A DNA stretch of 64,000 bases, from NCBI RefSeq assembly GCF_000819565.1, contig NZ_CP004393.1:1550001-1614000 (forward strand). The letters are read 5' to 3'. Of the stretch, positions 57,168-64,000 are shown in pieces. This DNA is from Celeribacter indicus (GTDB taxonomy: Bacteria; Pseudomonadota; Alphaproteobacteria; Rhodobacterales; Rhodobacteraceae). The translations under genes were made by a program, and so were the position numbers. How positions within the stretch are numbered: position 1 is the first letter of the stretch; every line of letters begins with the position of its first letter. A model generated the notes under the pieces. The model saw only the letters and a list, made by a program, of their open reading frames with translations. It did not search any database and was not told the origin of the DNA.

Positions 57168-58088
57168 TCAGCGGCGGCGCCGGGAGGTCACGAGCAGCAG
57201 CACGCCCGAGCCGACGATCACCGCCGCGCCCAGAAGCTCGGCCGCGTCGGGCCGTTCGCCGAAGACCAGCGCGGCGAGGATCATCGCAAAGAGCAGCCGG
57301 ATATAGCGGAAGGGGGCGACGACGGAGATCTCGCCCATGCGCATCGCCAGCGTGAGGGCGGTATAGGCGAGCACGCCCACCGCCATGGCAAACCCGAGCC
57401 AGCCGAGCGCCGCCGGCGAGGGCATGAGCCAGGCGTCGCCGGAGGGCGAGACCAGCGCGCCCGCGACCACGAGCGCGGCGAAGCCGGTGATCCCGAGCTG
57501 GGCGAAGGACAGGATGGGCGGGGCCGCGCGCGTGGCCAGATCGCGGCCGGCAAAGCCGAACATGCCGAGCAGCGCCAGCATGGAAAGCGGCGTGAACCCG
57601 TCGAGCCCCGGCCGGATCACCAGCAGGACGCCCGCGAAGCCGAGCGCGATGATCGCCCAGCGGCCGGGCGTGACCCGTTCGCCGAAGAACGCCACCCCGG
57701 CGGCCGCGACCACCAGCGGCGTCGCCTGGAGGATGGCCGAGGTCGTGGAGAGCGCGGCGAGCGCGAGCGAGAGGGTGAAGAACAGCCGCCCGGCCACCTC
57801 GAACACCGCGCGCAGGAGCATCACCCGCGACAGCATCGCCGGATGCAGGAGCCGCTCGCCGCGGGCCCGCGTGAGGGCGGCGAAGACCGCCATGCCGCCG
57901 AGGCCGAAGAGCACGAGCAGCTCGCCCACGGGCAGGGTTTCGGCGATGCGCTTCACCGCCATGTCCTCGAGCGCGAAACAGGCCATGGCGAGCACCATGA
58001 ACAGGATGCCGCCGGAATTGCCCGCCTGGAGCGGGCCGGACCGGCCGGGGGCGGCGGCGGATGGGGAGGACGGTGTGGGCATGGGCAT
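57168..58088 (-). CDS. EamA-family (DMT superfamily) transporter
   Basis: 306-residue membrane protein with ten predicted helices in two EamA repeats (about 20-150 and 160-300). TTSAILQATPLVVAAAGVAFFGERVTPGRW is a typical repeat end, and AALVFGERPDAAELLGAAVIVGSGVLLL closes the second. The substrate is unknown; DMT proteins export amino acids or other metabolites. Start at MPMPTPSS; Met3 is an alternative. Confidence 0.9.
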   Translation of the reverse strand: MPMPTPSSPSAAAPGRSGPLQAGNSGGILFMVLAMACFALEDMAVKRIAETLPVGELLVLFGLGGMAVFAALTRARGERLLHPAMLSRVMLLRAVFEVAGRLFFTLSLALAALSTTSAILQATPLVVAAAGVAFFGERVTPGRWAIIALGFAGVLLVIRPGLDGFTPLSMLALLGMFGFAGRDLATRAAPPILSFAQLGITGFAALVVAGALVSPSGDAWLMPSPAALGWLGFAMAVGVLAYTALTLAMRMGEISVVAPFRYIRLLFAMILAALVFGERPDAAELLGAAVIVGSGVLLLVTSRRRR

Positions 58089-58404
58089 CCTGGGTCCGGT
58101 TGGGCGTGGCGCCAGAATGGCGAAGGCGGCGGCCGGGCACAAGGCGGCGGAGCGCAGGGGCGGGGCGACCGTCGGACAGGAATGCCGCGGCGCGGAGACG
58201 GGTGTGCAGGGCGCGGGTCGGACGGAGGGGGCGTCAGCGCGGGCGGCGCGGAGGGGAAGGCCGGGGCGGTGCGCCGGGAGGGCGCGGGCCGGGTGGCCGG
58301 CAGGCGTCAGGGCCGGTCGCGGCGGCGCAGGGACGCCCGAAGAGGGTCCGACGCGGCGCCGAGGTCGATCCGACGAAAGTCCGACGCCGGGAGAGGGGTG
58401 GATG

Positions 58405-58890
58405 TCACTCCCGCAGGTCGTCCTCGGTGAGGATCCGCATCTGTACGGTGGGCGGCACGGTGGTCACCACCTCGAGCACATGGTTGAGCGCGGCGACGCA
58501 ATAATGGTGCAGGCGATCCTCGTGGTAATCCTCGTAGATCGTCCATTCCTTCACATGGCGCAGGAAGACGGCGGAGGGATTCTCGCGGAACAGGCTCGCG
58601 GGGGCGGGCGTGTCCTCGTGGCGCGAAAAGATCTCTTCGGTGATCTTGAAGGACACGTACTCGTCGAACCGCAGGGTGAAGCGGCGCGAGCCGGGGCGGA
58701 CCTCGATGACATTCGCGCCGCCGAGCAGCCCATCGATCACCGAATTCCCGGTCAGAAGCTGCTCGGGCTCGCCCGCGACACCTTCGTCGAACACGGCGGT
58801 GAGGCGGCGTTCGTTGCTCCGGCCCATGCGGAAATCGGACATGTAGAGGTTCTGGACCTTCTCGAGCTGGCGCAGGGCTTCGGCCGTCAT
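58405..58890 (-). CDS. Conserved-looking protein of unknown function
   Basis: 161-residue soluble protein with a balanced composition unlike a shadow frame. There is a helical start (MTAEALRQLEKVQNLYMSDF), a mixed beta region (VIDGLLGGANVIEVRPGSRRFTLRFDEYVSFK) and a His/Tyr-rich part (EWTIYEDYHEDRLHHYCVAALNHVLEVV) that could hold a metal, though no known motif is seen. GGAGAG precedes the ATG. It lies downstream of the bactofilin terminator and has its own position. No family recognised. Confidence 0.75.
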   Translation of the reverse strand: MTAEALRQLEKVQNLYMSDFRMGRSNERRLTAVFDEGVAGEPEQLLTGNSVIDGLLGGANVIEVRPGSRRFTLRFDEYVSFKITEEIFSRHEDTPAPASLFRENPSAVFLRHVKEWTIYEDYHEDRLHHYCVAALNHVLEVVTTVPPTVQMRILTEDDLRE

Positions 58891-58912
58891 CTGTGTCTGT
58901 CTCTCCGGAACG

Positions 58913-58936
58913 AAAAAGGCGACCCGTGGGGCCGCC
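58913..58936 (-). terminator. Rho-independent terminator downstream of bactofilin
   Basis: On the minus strand a stem of GGCGGCCC against GGGTCGCC with a short AC loop, ending in five T. It lies 24 nt beyond the bactofilin stop. Confidence 0.7.
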
Positions 58937-58960
58937 TCTCATGCTGCGAATGCGCCTGGC

Positions 58961-59473
58961 TCACTCGGCTTGCGGTGCGGTTGCGGAGGCCGGCGCGGCC
59001 GACGCCGCCTTCGCGCCACCGAGCGGATCGTCGGCGCGCTGCACCGAGCCCTCGAAATGGGCGCCGCTCTCGATCGCGATCGTCTTGTGGATGATGTCGC
59101 CCTCGACCTTCGCGGTGGAGGTCAGGCGGACCTTGAGGCCGCGCACGCGGCCGACGATGCGACCGTTCACCACGACGTCGTCGGCGACCACTTCGCCCTT
59201 GATCGTGGCGCTTTCCCCGACGGTCAGCAGATGCGCGCGGATGTCGCCCTCGACCGTGCCCTCGATCTGGATGTCGCCGGAGGTCTTGAGGTTGCCCACG
59301 ACGGTCAGGTCGGACGACAGAACCGATGCCGGCGGCTTCGCCTTCGGCGCGGATTGCGCGAAATCGGGGGCCGGAGACTTCGGCAGGGGGGGCTTGGACG
59401 CCGCTGCCTCGGGTTTCTTCGCCTCTTCACCCTGCTTCGGACCGGGCTCGTTGATTCTGCTTTTAGAAAACAT
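58961..59473 (-). CDS. Bactofilin (polymer-forming cytoskeletal protein)
   Basis: 170-residue protein. A Pro/Lys-rich N-terminal tail (1-50) precedes a right-handed beta-helix of short repeats (LTVVGNLKTSGDIQIEGTVEGDI, LLTVGESATIKGEVVADDVVVNG, VKVEGDI-like turns) and an Ala-rich tail. Bactofilins form filaments that localise cell-wall enzymes. It overlaps the end of the M23 peptidase gene by 11 nt, which fits the common bactofilin-M23 pairing. Confidence 0.93.
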   Translation of the reverse strand: MFSKSRINEPGPKQGEEAKKPEAAASKPPLPKSPAPDFAQSAPKAKPPASVLSSDLTVVGNLKTSGDIQIEGTVEGDIRAHLLTVGESATIKGEVVADDVVVNGRIVGRVRGLKVRLTSTAKVEGDIIHKTIAIESGAHFEGSVQRADDPLGGAKAASAAPASATAPQAE

Positions 59474-60767
59474 CGTTGGCAGCCTTAATATAGATCATCG
59501 GATTGACGGCCTTGCCACCCACGCGGATTTCGTAATGAAGATGCGTGCCGGTGGAACGGCCGGAATTTCCCATAGCACCGATTTGCTCTCCGCGCGAGAC
59601 CCTTTGCCCCACTTTCACCATTATTTGCGACTGGTGGGCATAGCGGGTCTCGATGCCGAACTCGTGCTGGATCTTCACCAGCCGGCCATAGCCCGACTGC
59701 CAGCCGGCGAAGGTCACGACGCCGTCGGCGGTGGCGTAGATCGGCGTGCCGTAGGCGGAGGCGAAATCCGTGCCCTCGTGCATCCGGCCCCAGCGCGGGC
59801 CGAAGCCCGAGGTGTAGCGGAAGCTGTTCTTGAGCGGCAGCGAGAACGGGGCCTTCTGCGCGGCGATGCGGTAGAGGTTGAGCGCGTCCATCCGTTCGAT
59901 GATCGCGTTGGCGCGCATCGAATCCGGGTCGACCATGCCGCCCTTGGTGGAGAAGGTGATCGGCGTGAGCGGGCCGCCCTGGCCGGAATAGCCCTTCTTC
60001 ACCGTGGCGATCAGCTTGTCGGGGTCCATGCCCGCGGCCTTGAACATCTTGTCGAGCGGCGCGACGGACACGGTCACCGCATCCTCGAGCTGGGAGAAGA
60101 TGCGATCGTTCTTCTCTTCCATCAGCTTCAGGTCGGTCTCGAGCACCTCGGCCATCTTCATCGCCTGCTCGGCATGGACGGCCATCTCGTCGCGTTCGGA
60201 GGCGGTGTCGGCGAGCGCCGCGGTGAGCACGTCCACCGTATCCTCCATGTCGTCCGCGCTCATGCCGCCCGCGCCCTCGCCCTCGCCGGTGAGCCGGGCC
60301 TGGAGCGTGGCCTCGGCGGCCCGCGCCTCGTCGCGCTCGTCCATCGTCTCGAGCAGGTTGGCCTGGACCACGTCGACGCCCTTCTGGAGCTCGCGCACGC
60401 GTTCCTCGGAGGCGAGGAGCTGCGACTGCATCGCGGAGATCTGTTCGAGCGCGGTGGTGAAGCGGGCCTGCGCCGCGGCGGCTTCCTCGGCGCGCATGTC
60501 GCGCTCGTGGGCGAGCTCCGCAAGGCGGGACTCGAAGAGCACCAGATCCCGCCCGGCCTGTTCGCGCAGGTTCCCCGATCCGATGCTGTCCATCAGCAGC
60601 ATCGCCGAGGCGATGATCATCCAGGCCGCGAAGACCGTGGTGCCGGTGACGGCGACGATTTGCGTGACAGGGGTCAGTCGCAGATAGCGGGTGTCGTTGT
60701 CGGAGCGCAGAAACACCCGGCGTTCGGGGAAACTGCGCTCAAGCAAGTGGTTGAGCTTTCTCATCAT
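59463..60767 (-). CDS. M23-family peptidase with membrane anchor and coiled coil
   Basis: 434-residue protein. One N-terminal membrane helix (IVAVTGTTVFAAWMIIASAMLLM), a long coiled coil (about 75-240) and a C-terminal LytM domain. Zinc ligands: His and Asp of RMHEGTDFAS, and the HLH of GTHLHYEIRVGG. It should cleave peptidoglycan cross-links, placed by the bactofilin coded downstream. The catalytic set is complete, so this is an enzyme rather than an EnvC-type activator. Confidence 0.93.
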   Translation of the reverse strand: MMRKLNHLLERSFPERRVFLRSDNDTRYLRLTPVTQIVAVTGTTVFAAWMIIASAMLLMDSIGSGNLREQAGRDLVLFESRLAELAHERDMRAEEAAAAQARFTTALEQISAMQSQLLASEERVRELQKGVDVVQANLLETMDERDEARAAEATLQARLTGEGEGAGGMSADDMEDTVDVLTAALADTASERDEMAVHAEQAMKMAEVLETDLKLMEEKNDRIFSQLEDAVTVSVAPLDKMFKAAGMDPDKLIATVKKGYSGQGGPLTPITFSTKGGMVDPDSMRANAIIERMDALNLYRIAAQKAPFSLPLKNSFRYTSGFGPRWGRMHEGTDFASAYGTPIYATADGVVTFAGWQSGYGRLVKIQHEFGIETRYAHQSQIMVKVGQRVSRGEQIGAMGNSGRSTGTHLHYEIRVGGKAVNPMIYIKAANDVF

Positions 60768-61073
60768 GGCTGGGCTGAAACCGTCCTCAATTCCCGTTCC
60801 CGATCCGCATGGAGTTGTCGTTGAGTTTCTTGATTACCCGTCGGATCCCCCGCCGTCTGTCGCGGCGCCGGACCCTCGTCCCCAAGCGGTCGCGACCCTG
60901 TTACCGGACGATTCCCCATGGGGCAACGCTTTTGCCCCCGCCTGGGCCGGACAGGCGGAGATTTGGCGGAATTCACATGAAATGGGCAGATTTCTGCCGA
61001 GTCTTGATCCGTTTTCGCAAAAAGGAGATCGGGTGAGGGCCCCCGCGGTGCGACAGGCTGCCGCAGGTGGCGC
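60768..61073. other. 306-bp intergenic region upstream of the M23 gene
   Basis: It separates the DUF455 gene from the M23/bactofilin operon, both on the minus strand, and should hold the operon promoter. It is less G+C-rich than its flanks. No clear -10/-35 pair or gene was seen. Confidence 0.35.
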
Positions 61074-61901
61074 TCAGCTCCACGCGGCCGGAAGCGTGTC
61101 GGCGAGCGGCCAGTAGAAGTCGGGCGGCATCCCGGCTTCGGCGCGTTTTTCCTCGTTGAAGGGCGCCTTGGTCCCGCCGGGGAAATAGCGGCGCACGAGG
61201 GCGTGGAATTCCGCCGTCGGGTCGATGCCGCGACGGCCGCAGAGGAAGTTGAACCATTTCGCGCCATAGGCGACATGGGCGACCTCCTCGGCATAGATCA
61301 CCTCGAGCGCGGCGACGGTCTCGGGATCCTTCGCGCCCTGAAAGATCCGGATCATGCCGGGCGTCACGTCGAGCCCGCGCGCCTCGAGCACCATCGGCAC
61401 GACCGCGAGCCGCCCCATGATGTCCTTTGCCGTGTCCTCGGCCGCGCGCCACATGCCGGCATGGGCGGGCAGGGCGCCGTAGTGCGAGCCCATCGCCTCG
61501 AGCCGGTCGCAGACGAGGTTGAAATGCTTGCTCTCCTCGTCGGCCGCCTTCACCCAGTCGTCGTAGAAGCCGGGGGGCAGGTCGAGGCCGGTGAAGCGCG
61601 CGACCATGTCCCAGTGCAGGTCGACGGCGTTCAGCTCGATATGGGCGATGGCGTGCAGGATCGCGATCCGCCCCTCCGGGCTTCCGGGACGGCGGCGCGG
61701 CACGTCGCGCGGGTCGAGCAGGTCCGGGCGCGCCGGCCGGGCGGGCCGGTCGGGCGGGGCGGCGTGGCCGATCGCGGGCGGCGTGCCCGCCGCCCGTGCC
61801 TCCTGCCAGCGCGCGGCATGGCGATGGGAGAGCGCGGTCTTCTCGCGCCCGTCGGCGGTGCGCAGCACCTCCTCGGCCATCGCCGCCAGCGTCTGGCTCA
61901 T
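61074..61901 (-). CDS. DUF455 ferritin-like protein
   Basis: 275-residue DUF455 protein with a ferritin-like four-helix core. Carboxylate/His ligand motifs for a di-iron site: HAIAHIELNAVDLHWD, ADEESKHFNLVCDRL, EDTAKDIMGRLAVVPMVLEARGLDV and IYAEEVAHVAYGAKWF. The enzymatic role is unknown; MiaE-like hydroxylation is one idea. Its start overlaps the bcp stop by 4 nt, so the two are coupled. Confidence 0.9.
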   Translation of the reverse strand: MSQTLAAMAEEVLRTADGREKTALSHRHAARWQEARAAGTPPAIGHAAPPDRPARPARPDLLDPRDVPRRRPGSPEGRIAILHAIAHIELNAVDLHWDMVARFTGLDLPPGFYDDWVKAADEESKHFNLVCDRLEAMGSHYGALPAHAGMWRAAEDTAKDIMGRLAVVPMVLEARGLDVTPGMIRIFQGAKDPETVAALEVIYAEEVAHVAYGAKWFNFLCGRRGIDPTAEFHALVRRYFPGGTKAPFNEEKRAEAGMPPDFYWPLADTLPAAWS

Positions 61902-62356
61902 CCGCGCGCCGCCGCGAGCACCTCTTCGGCATGGCCGGTGACCTTCACCTTCGGCCAGACCTGCGCGATCTGCCCCTCCTCGTCGACGAGGAAGGTCGCG
62001 CGGGTGATGCCCATGAAAGTCTTGCCGTACATCTGCTTTTCGCCCCAGACGCCGTAGTCCTCACAGACCGTGCCGTTCTCGTCGGAGAGGAGCGGGATGC
62101 CGAGGCTGTGCTTGCGGCAGAAGCTCTCGTGCTTCGTCACGCTGTCCTTGGAGACGCCGAAGACCGCGACGCCGGCGGCGGCGAATTCGTCCTTCAGCGC
62201 GGTGAAGTCGAGCGCCTCGGTGGTGCAGCCGGGCGTGTCGTCCTTGGGATAGAAATAGAGGACGACCTTCTGTCCGCGCAGGCCGGAGAGGGTCACCTCG
62301 CCGCCGCCATCGCGCGGCAGGGTGAAATCGGGGGCGGGGGAGCCGGGTTCAAGCAT
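61898..62356 (-). CDS. bcp: Thioredoxin-dependent peroxiredoxin Bcp
   Basis: 152-residue peroxiredoxin. Peroxidatic Cys44 is in DTPGCTTEA. The usual second Cys five residues later is absent; Cys80 (ESFCRKHS) is 36 residues on, the same spacing as the resolving pair in Xanthomonas Bcp (Cys48/Cys84). It would reduce peroxides with thioredoxin. It is divergent from the AsmA-like gene. Confidence 0.94.
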   Translation of the reverse strand: MLEPGSPAPDFTLPRDGGGEVTLSGLRGQKVVLYFYPKDDTPGCTTEALDFTALKDEFAAAGVAVFGVSKDSVTKHESFCRKHSLGIPLLSDENGTVCEDYGVWGEKQMYGKTFMGITRATFLVDEEGQIAQVWPKVKVTGHAEEVLAAARG

Positions 62357-62469
62357 AAGTCATCTCCTCGGTTGGGTGTCCGGCGCATTACGCGTTGCGC
62401 AGGCTTTCGGTTTCGTTCTAGGCCGCTTTCGGAGAAGATGGAACCGACCCACGAACACGAGCGGCAAGA

Positions 62470-64000
62470 ATGATCGACCCCGACGAGGAGGACCAGCGGG
62501 AGACCGGCGCCCGGAACCGGGCGGCGGAGGGCGGGACGGCCGCGCGGCCGCGCCGGCGCCGCGCCCACCGCATCGGCCTCTGGACGCTGGCGGTGGCCGG
62601 CATCCTCGCGCTGGCGATGATCTTCGCCGTGCTCGCGGTGACCGGGCGCACCATCGTGCTGCCGAATGCCGTCACGGAACGGATCGAGGCGAAGATCAAC
62701 CGCGATCTGAACGGGCCGCGCGTCTCCATCGGCCGGATCGTCGCGATGGTCGACCGCAATCTCGTCCCCCGCGTCACGGCGCGCAACGTCGGGCTGATCG
62801 ACGCCTCGGGGGCGGAGATCGCCCGGCTCAACGAATTGCGCGCGATTCTGTCGCGCGAGGCGCTGCGCGCGGGGCGGCTGCGGCCCGACGCGCTGCGGGT
62901 GTCGGGGGCGCAGATCACGGTGCGGCGGCGGGCGGACGGTTCCTTCGCCTTCGATTTCGGCGGGGCGCGCGGCTCCGTCGGCTCCGCCGCCGAGGTGCTC
63001 GAGGCGGTGGACCGGGCGTTCTCGACCGAGCCGCTCTCCACGATCGCCCGCGTCGACCTGCGGGAGATCACCGTGACGCTCGAGGACGCGCATTCCGGCC
63101 GGATCTGGTCGGCGACGGATGCGGGCGCGAGCCTGAGGAACACGCCGCAGGACATTGACATCACACTCGATTTCGAGCTGTTCAACGGCACCGAGGAGCT
63201 GTCCCGCGTCGCGATGGGCTTCACCTCCCAGAAGGGCTCGCTCGCCACCACGATGTCGCTGTCGGTGGAGGATGCGCCGACCCGCGATTTCGCGCTCCAG
63301 GCGCCCGCGCTCTCGTTCCTGTCGGTCGTGGACGCGCCGGTGTCGGCCAGCATGCGCGGCCGGGTCGGCGCGACCGGCCTGCTCGAGGATTACACCGGCT
63401 CGCTCGAGATCGGCGCCGGCCGGATCGTCGCGGAGGAAGGCGCGCCGCCGCTGGCCTTCGAGGGGGCGAAGGGATATTTCGACTACGATCCCGACCGCGA
63501 GCGGATTTCCTTCCCGCAGTTCACGCTGGCGACCGACGCGCTCGACATCGAGGGCAGCGGCCAGATCCTGCTGGGCGAGTTCGACGGCGTCTGGCCGCGC
63601 AGCTTCACCGGGCAATGGCGCTTCGGCCGGATCCGGGTCGCACCCGAGGGGCTGTTTTCCGAGCCCCTGACCTTCGACCGCGGCTTTGCCGATGTGCGCA
63701 TGCGGCTGGCGCCCTTCCGCCTCGACCTGGGCACGCTCGATCTCGGCCGCGGTGACCTGTGGCTCAGGGGGTCGGGGCGCGCGGCGGCCGGGCCGGAGGG
63801 ATGGGACGCCGCGCTCGACCTCTCCGTCGACGAGATCACCAATGCGCAGCTCCTGGGCCTCTGGCCGCCCGCCGCCATCGCGAAGACCCGCGCCTGGATG
63901 GCGCAGAACATCGCGGCGGCCACCTATCGCGACCTCGACCTCGCGCTGCGCCTCTCGCCGGGACAGAGCCGCCCGGTCTTCGCGCTCGACTGGGATTTCG
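62470..64000 (+). CDS. AsmA/DUF3971-like protein, 3'-truncated by the window
   Basis: Open from the ATG at 62470 to the window end (510 codons and one base). A polar, Arg-rich N-terminus is followed by one membrane helix (GLWTLAVAGILALAMIFAVLAV) and then a long periplasmic repeat-rich beta region (ITVRRRADGSFAFDFGG, SFTGQWRFGRIRVAPEGL, WDAALDLSVDEITNAQLLGLWPPA). This is the layout of the YhdP/TamB/AsmA bridge-like proteins proposed to move phospholipids to the outer membrane. From memory, a DUF3971 gene next to bcp is usual in Rhodobacteraceae. The C-terminus is outside the window. Confidence 0.85.
   Translation, partial: MIDPDEEDQRETGARNRAAEGGTAARPRRRRAHRIGLWTLAVAGILALAMIFAVLAVTGRTIVLPNAVTERIEAKINRDLNGPRVSIGRIVAMVDRNLVPRVTARNVGLIDASGAEIARLNELRAILSREALRAGRLRPDALRVSGAQITVRRRADGSFAFDFGGARGSVGSAAEVLEAVDRAFSTEPLSTIARVDLREITVTLEDAHSGRIWSATDAGASLRNTPQDIDITLDFELFNGTEELSRVAMGFTSQKGSLATTMSLSVEDAPTRDFALQAPALSFLSVVDAPVSASMRGRVGATGLLEDYTGSLEIGAGRIVAEEGAPPLAFEGAKGYFDYDPDRERISFPQFTLATDALDIEGSGQILLGEFDGVWPRSFTGQWRFGRIRVAPEGLFSEPLTFDRGFADVRMRLAPFRLDLGTLDLGRGDLWLRGSGRAAAGPEGWDAALDLSVDEITNAQLLGLWPPAAIAKTRAWMAQNIAAATYRDLDLALRLSPGQSRPVFALDWDF

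Overview
The window is about 70% G+C, with short gaps between genes, many ATGA stop/start overlaps and purine-rich ribosome sites. Gene content and order (fds formate dehydrogenase, paired gap genes, tkt, argC-ccmE ... ccmF-ccmH, gltA-gltX-comEC-lexA-moeA-moaC-trpC, GTA-type lysis genes, DctPQM) point to a chromosomal segment of a Rhodobacteraceae/Paracoccaceae alphaproteobacterium. Genus was not determined. No rRNA, tRNA, CRISPR array, transposase or intact prophage was seen.

Layout. 0-5 kb: the 3' part of the fds formate dehydrogenase operon faces the S-(hydroxymethyl)glutathione dehydrogenase / S-formylglutathione hydrolase pair, so the formaldehyde-to-CO2 route sits in one place. 5.4-6.7 kb: glycerate 2-kinase with a frameshifting 11-bp tandem repeat at its 3' end. 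6.8-9.5 kb: a small sulfur/thiol locus (SqrR-like ArsR repressor, SoxY that has lost its carrier cysteine, SoxZ, a Crp/Fnr regulator, a DUF2892 membrane protein). 9.6-13.5 kb: mmsA with a divergent LysR gene, a CBS protein and coaD. 13.6-19.2 kb: marC, two gap genes and transketolase on the minus strand; gap1, gap2 and tkt are preceded by related GTTA..CG..TAAC operators. 19.4-24.3 kb: coiled-coil protein, zapA, MliC-like protein, grxD, bolA, purL. 24.4 kb: a candidate small RNA carrying an anti-Shine-Dalgarno stretch. 24.6-31.2 kb: LysR, acyltransferase, murI, argC, ccmE and a gene-transfer-agent-type endolysin/holin cassette with two very small coupled genes. 31.4-43.9 kb: ccmF, ccmH, enoyl-CoA hydratase, then gltA, gltX, comEC, lexA, moeA, moaC and trpC. 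44.0-52.7 kb: a block containing P450, dctBD, a membrane/XRE pair and the dctPQM TRAP transporter lies between trpC and trpD; the transporter is bracketed by ~93-bp inverted repeats. 52.8-64 kb: trpD, trpG, divergent polysaccharide deacetylase, DUF2189, EamA transporter, an unknown protein, bactofilin with M23 peptidase, DUF455, Bcp and the start of a large AsmA/DUF3971-like protein.

How the genes work together. AdhI, FghA and FdsABG would oxidise formaldehyde via S-hydroxymethylglutathione, S-formylglutathione and formate to CO2. Gap1, Gap2 and Tkt are central carbon enzymes that may share a repressor. The DctB/DctD pair should control DctPQM uptake of C4-dicarboxylates, but the DctD here lacks the GAFTGA sigma54-contact loop. 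LexA appears autoregulated through three evenly spaced GAAC half-sites. The most unusual points are the inverted repeats around dctPQM inside a split trp cluster, a 3'-end-associated dispersed repeat, the cysteine-less SoxY, the small RNA candidate, and the lysis cassette inside the cytochrome c maturation cluster.
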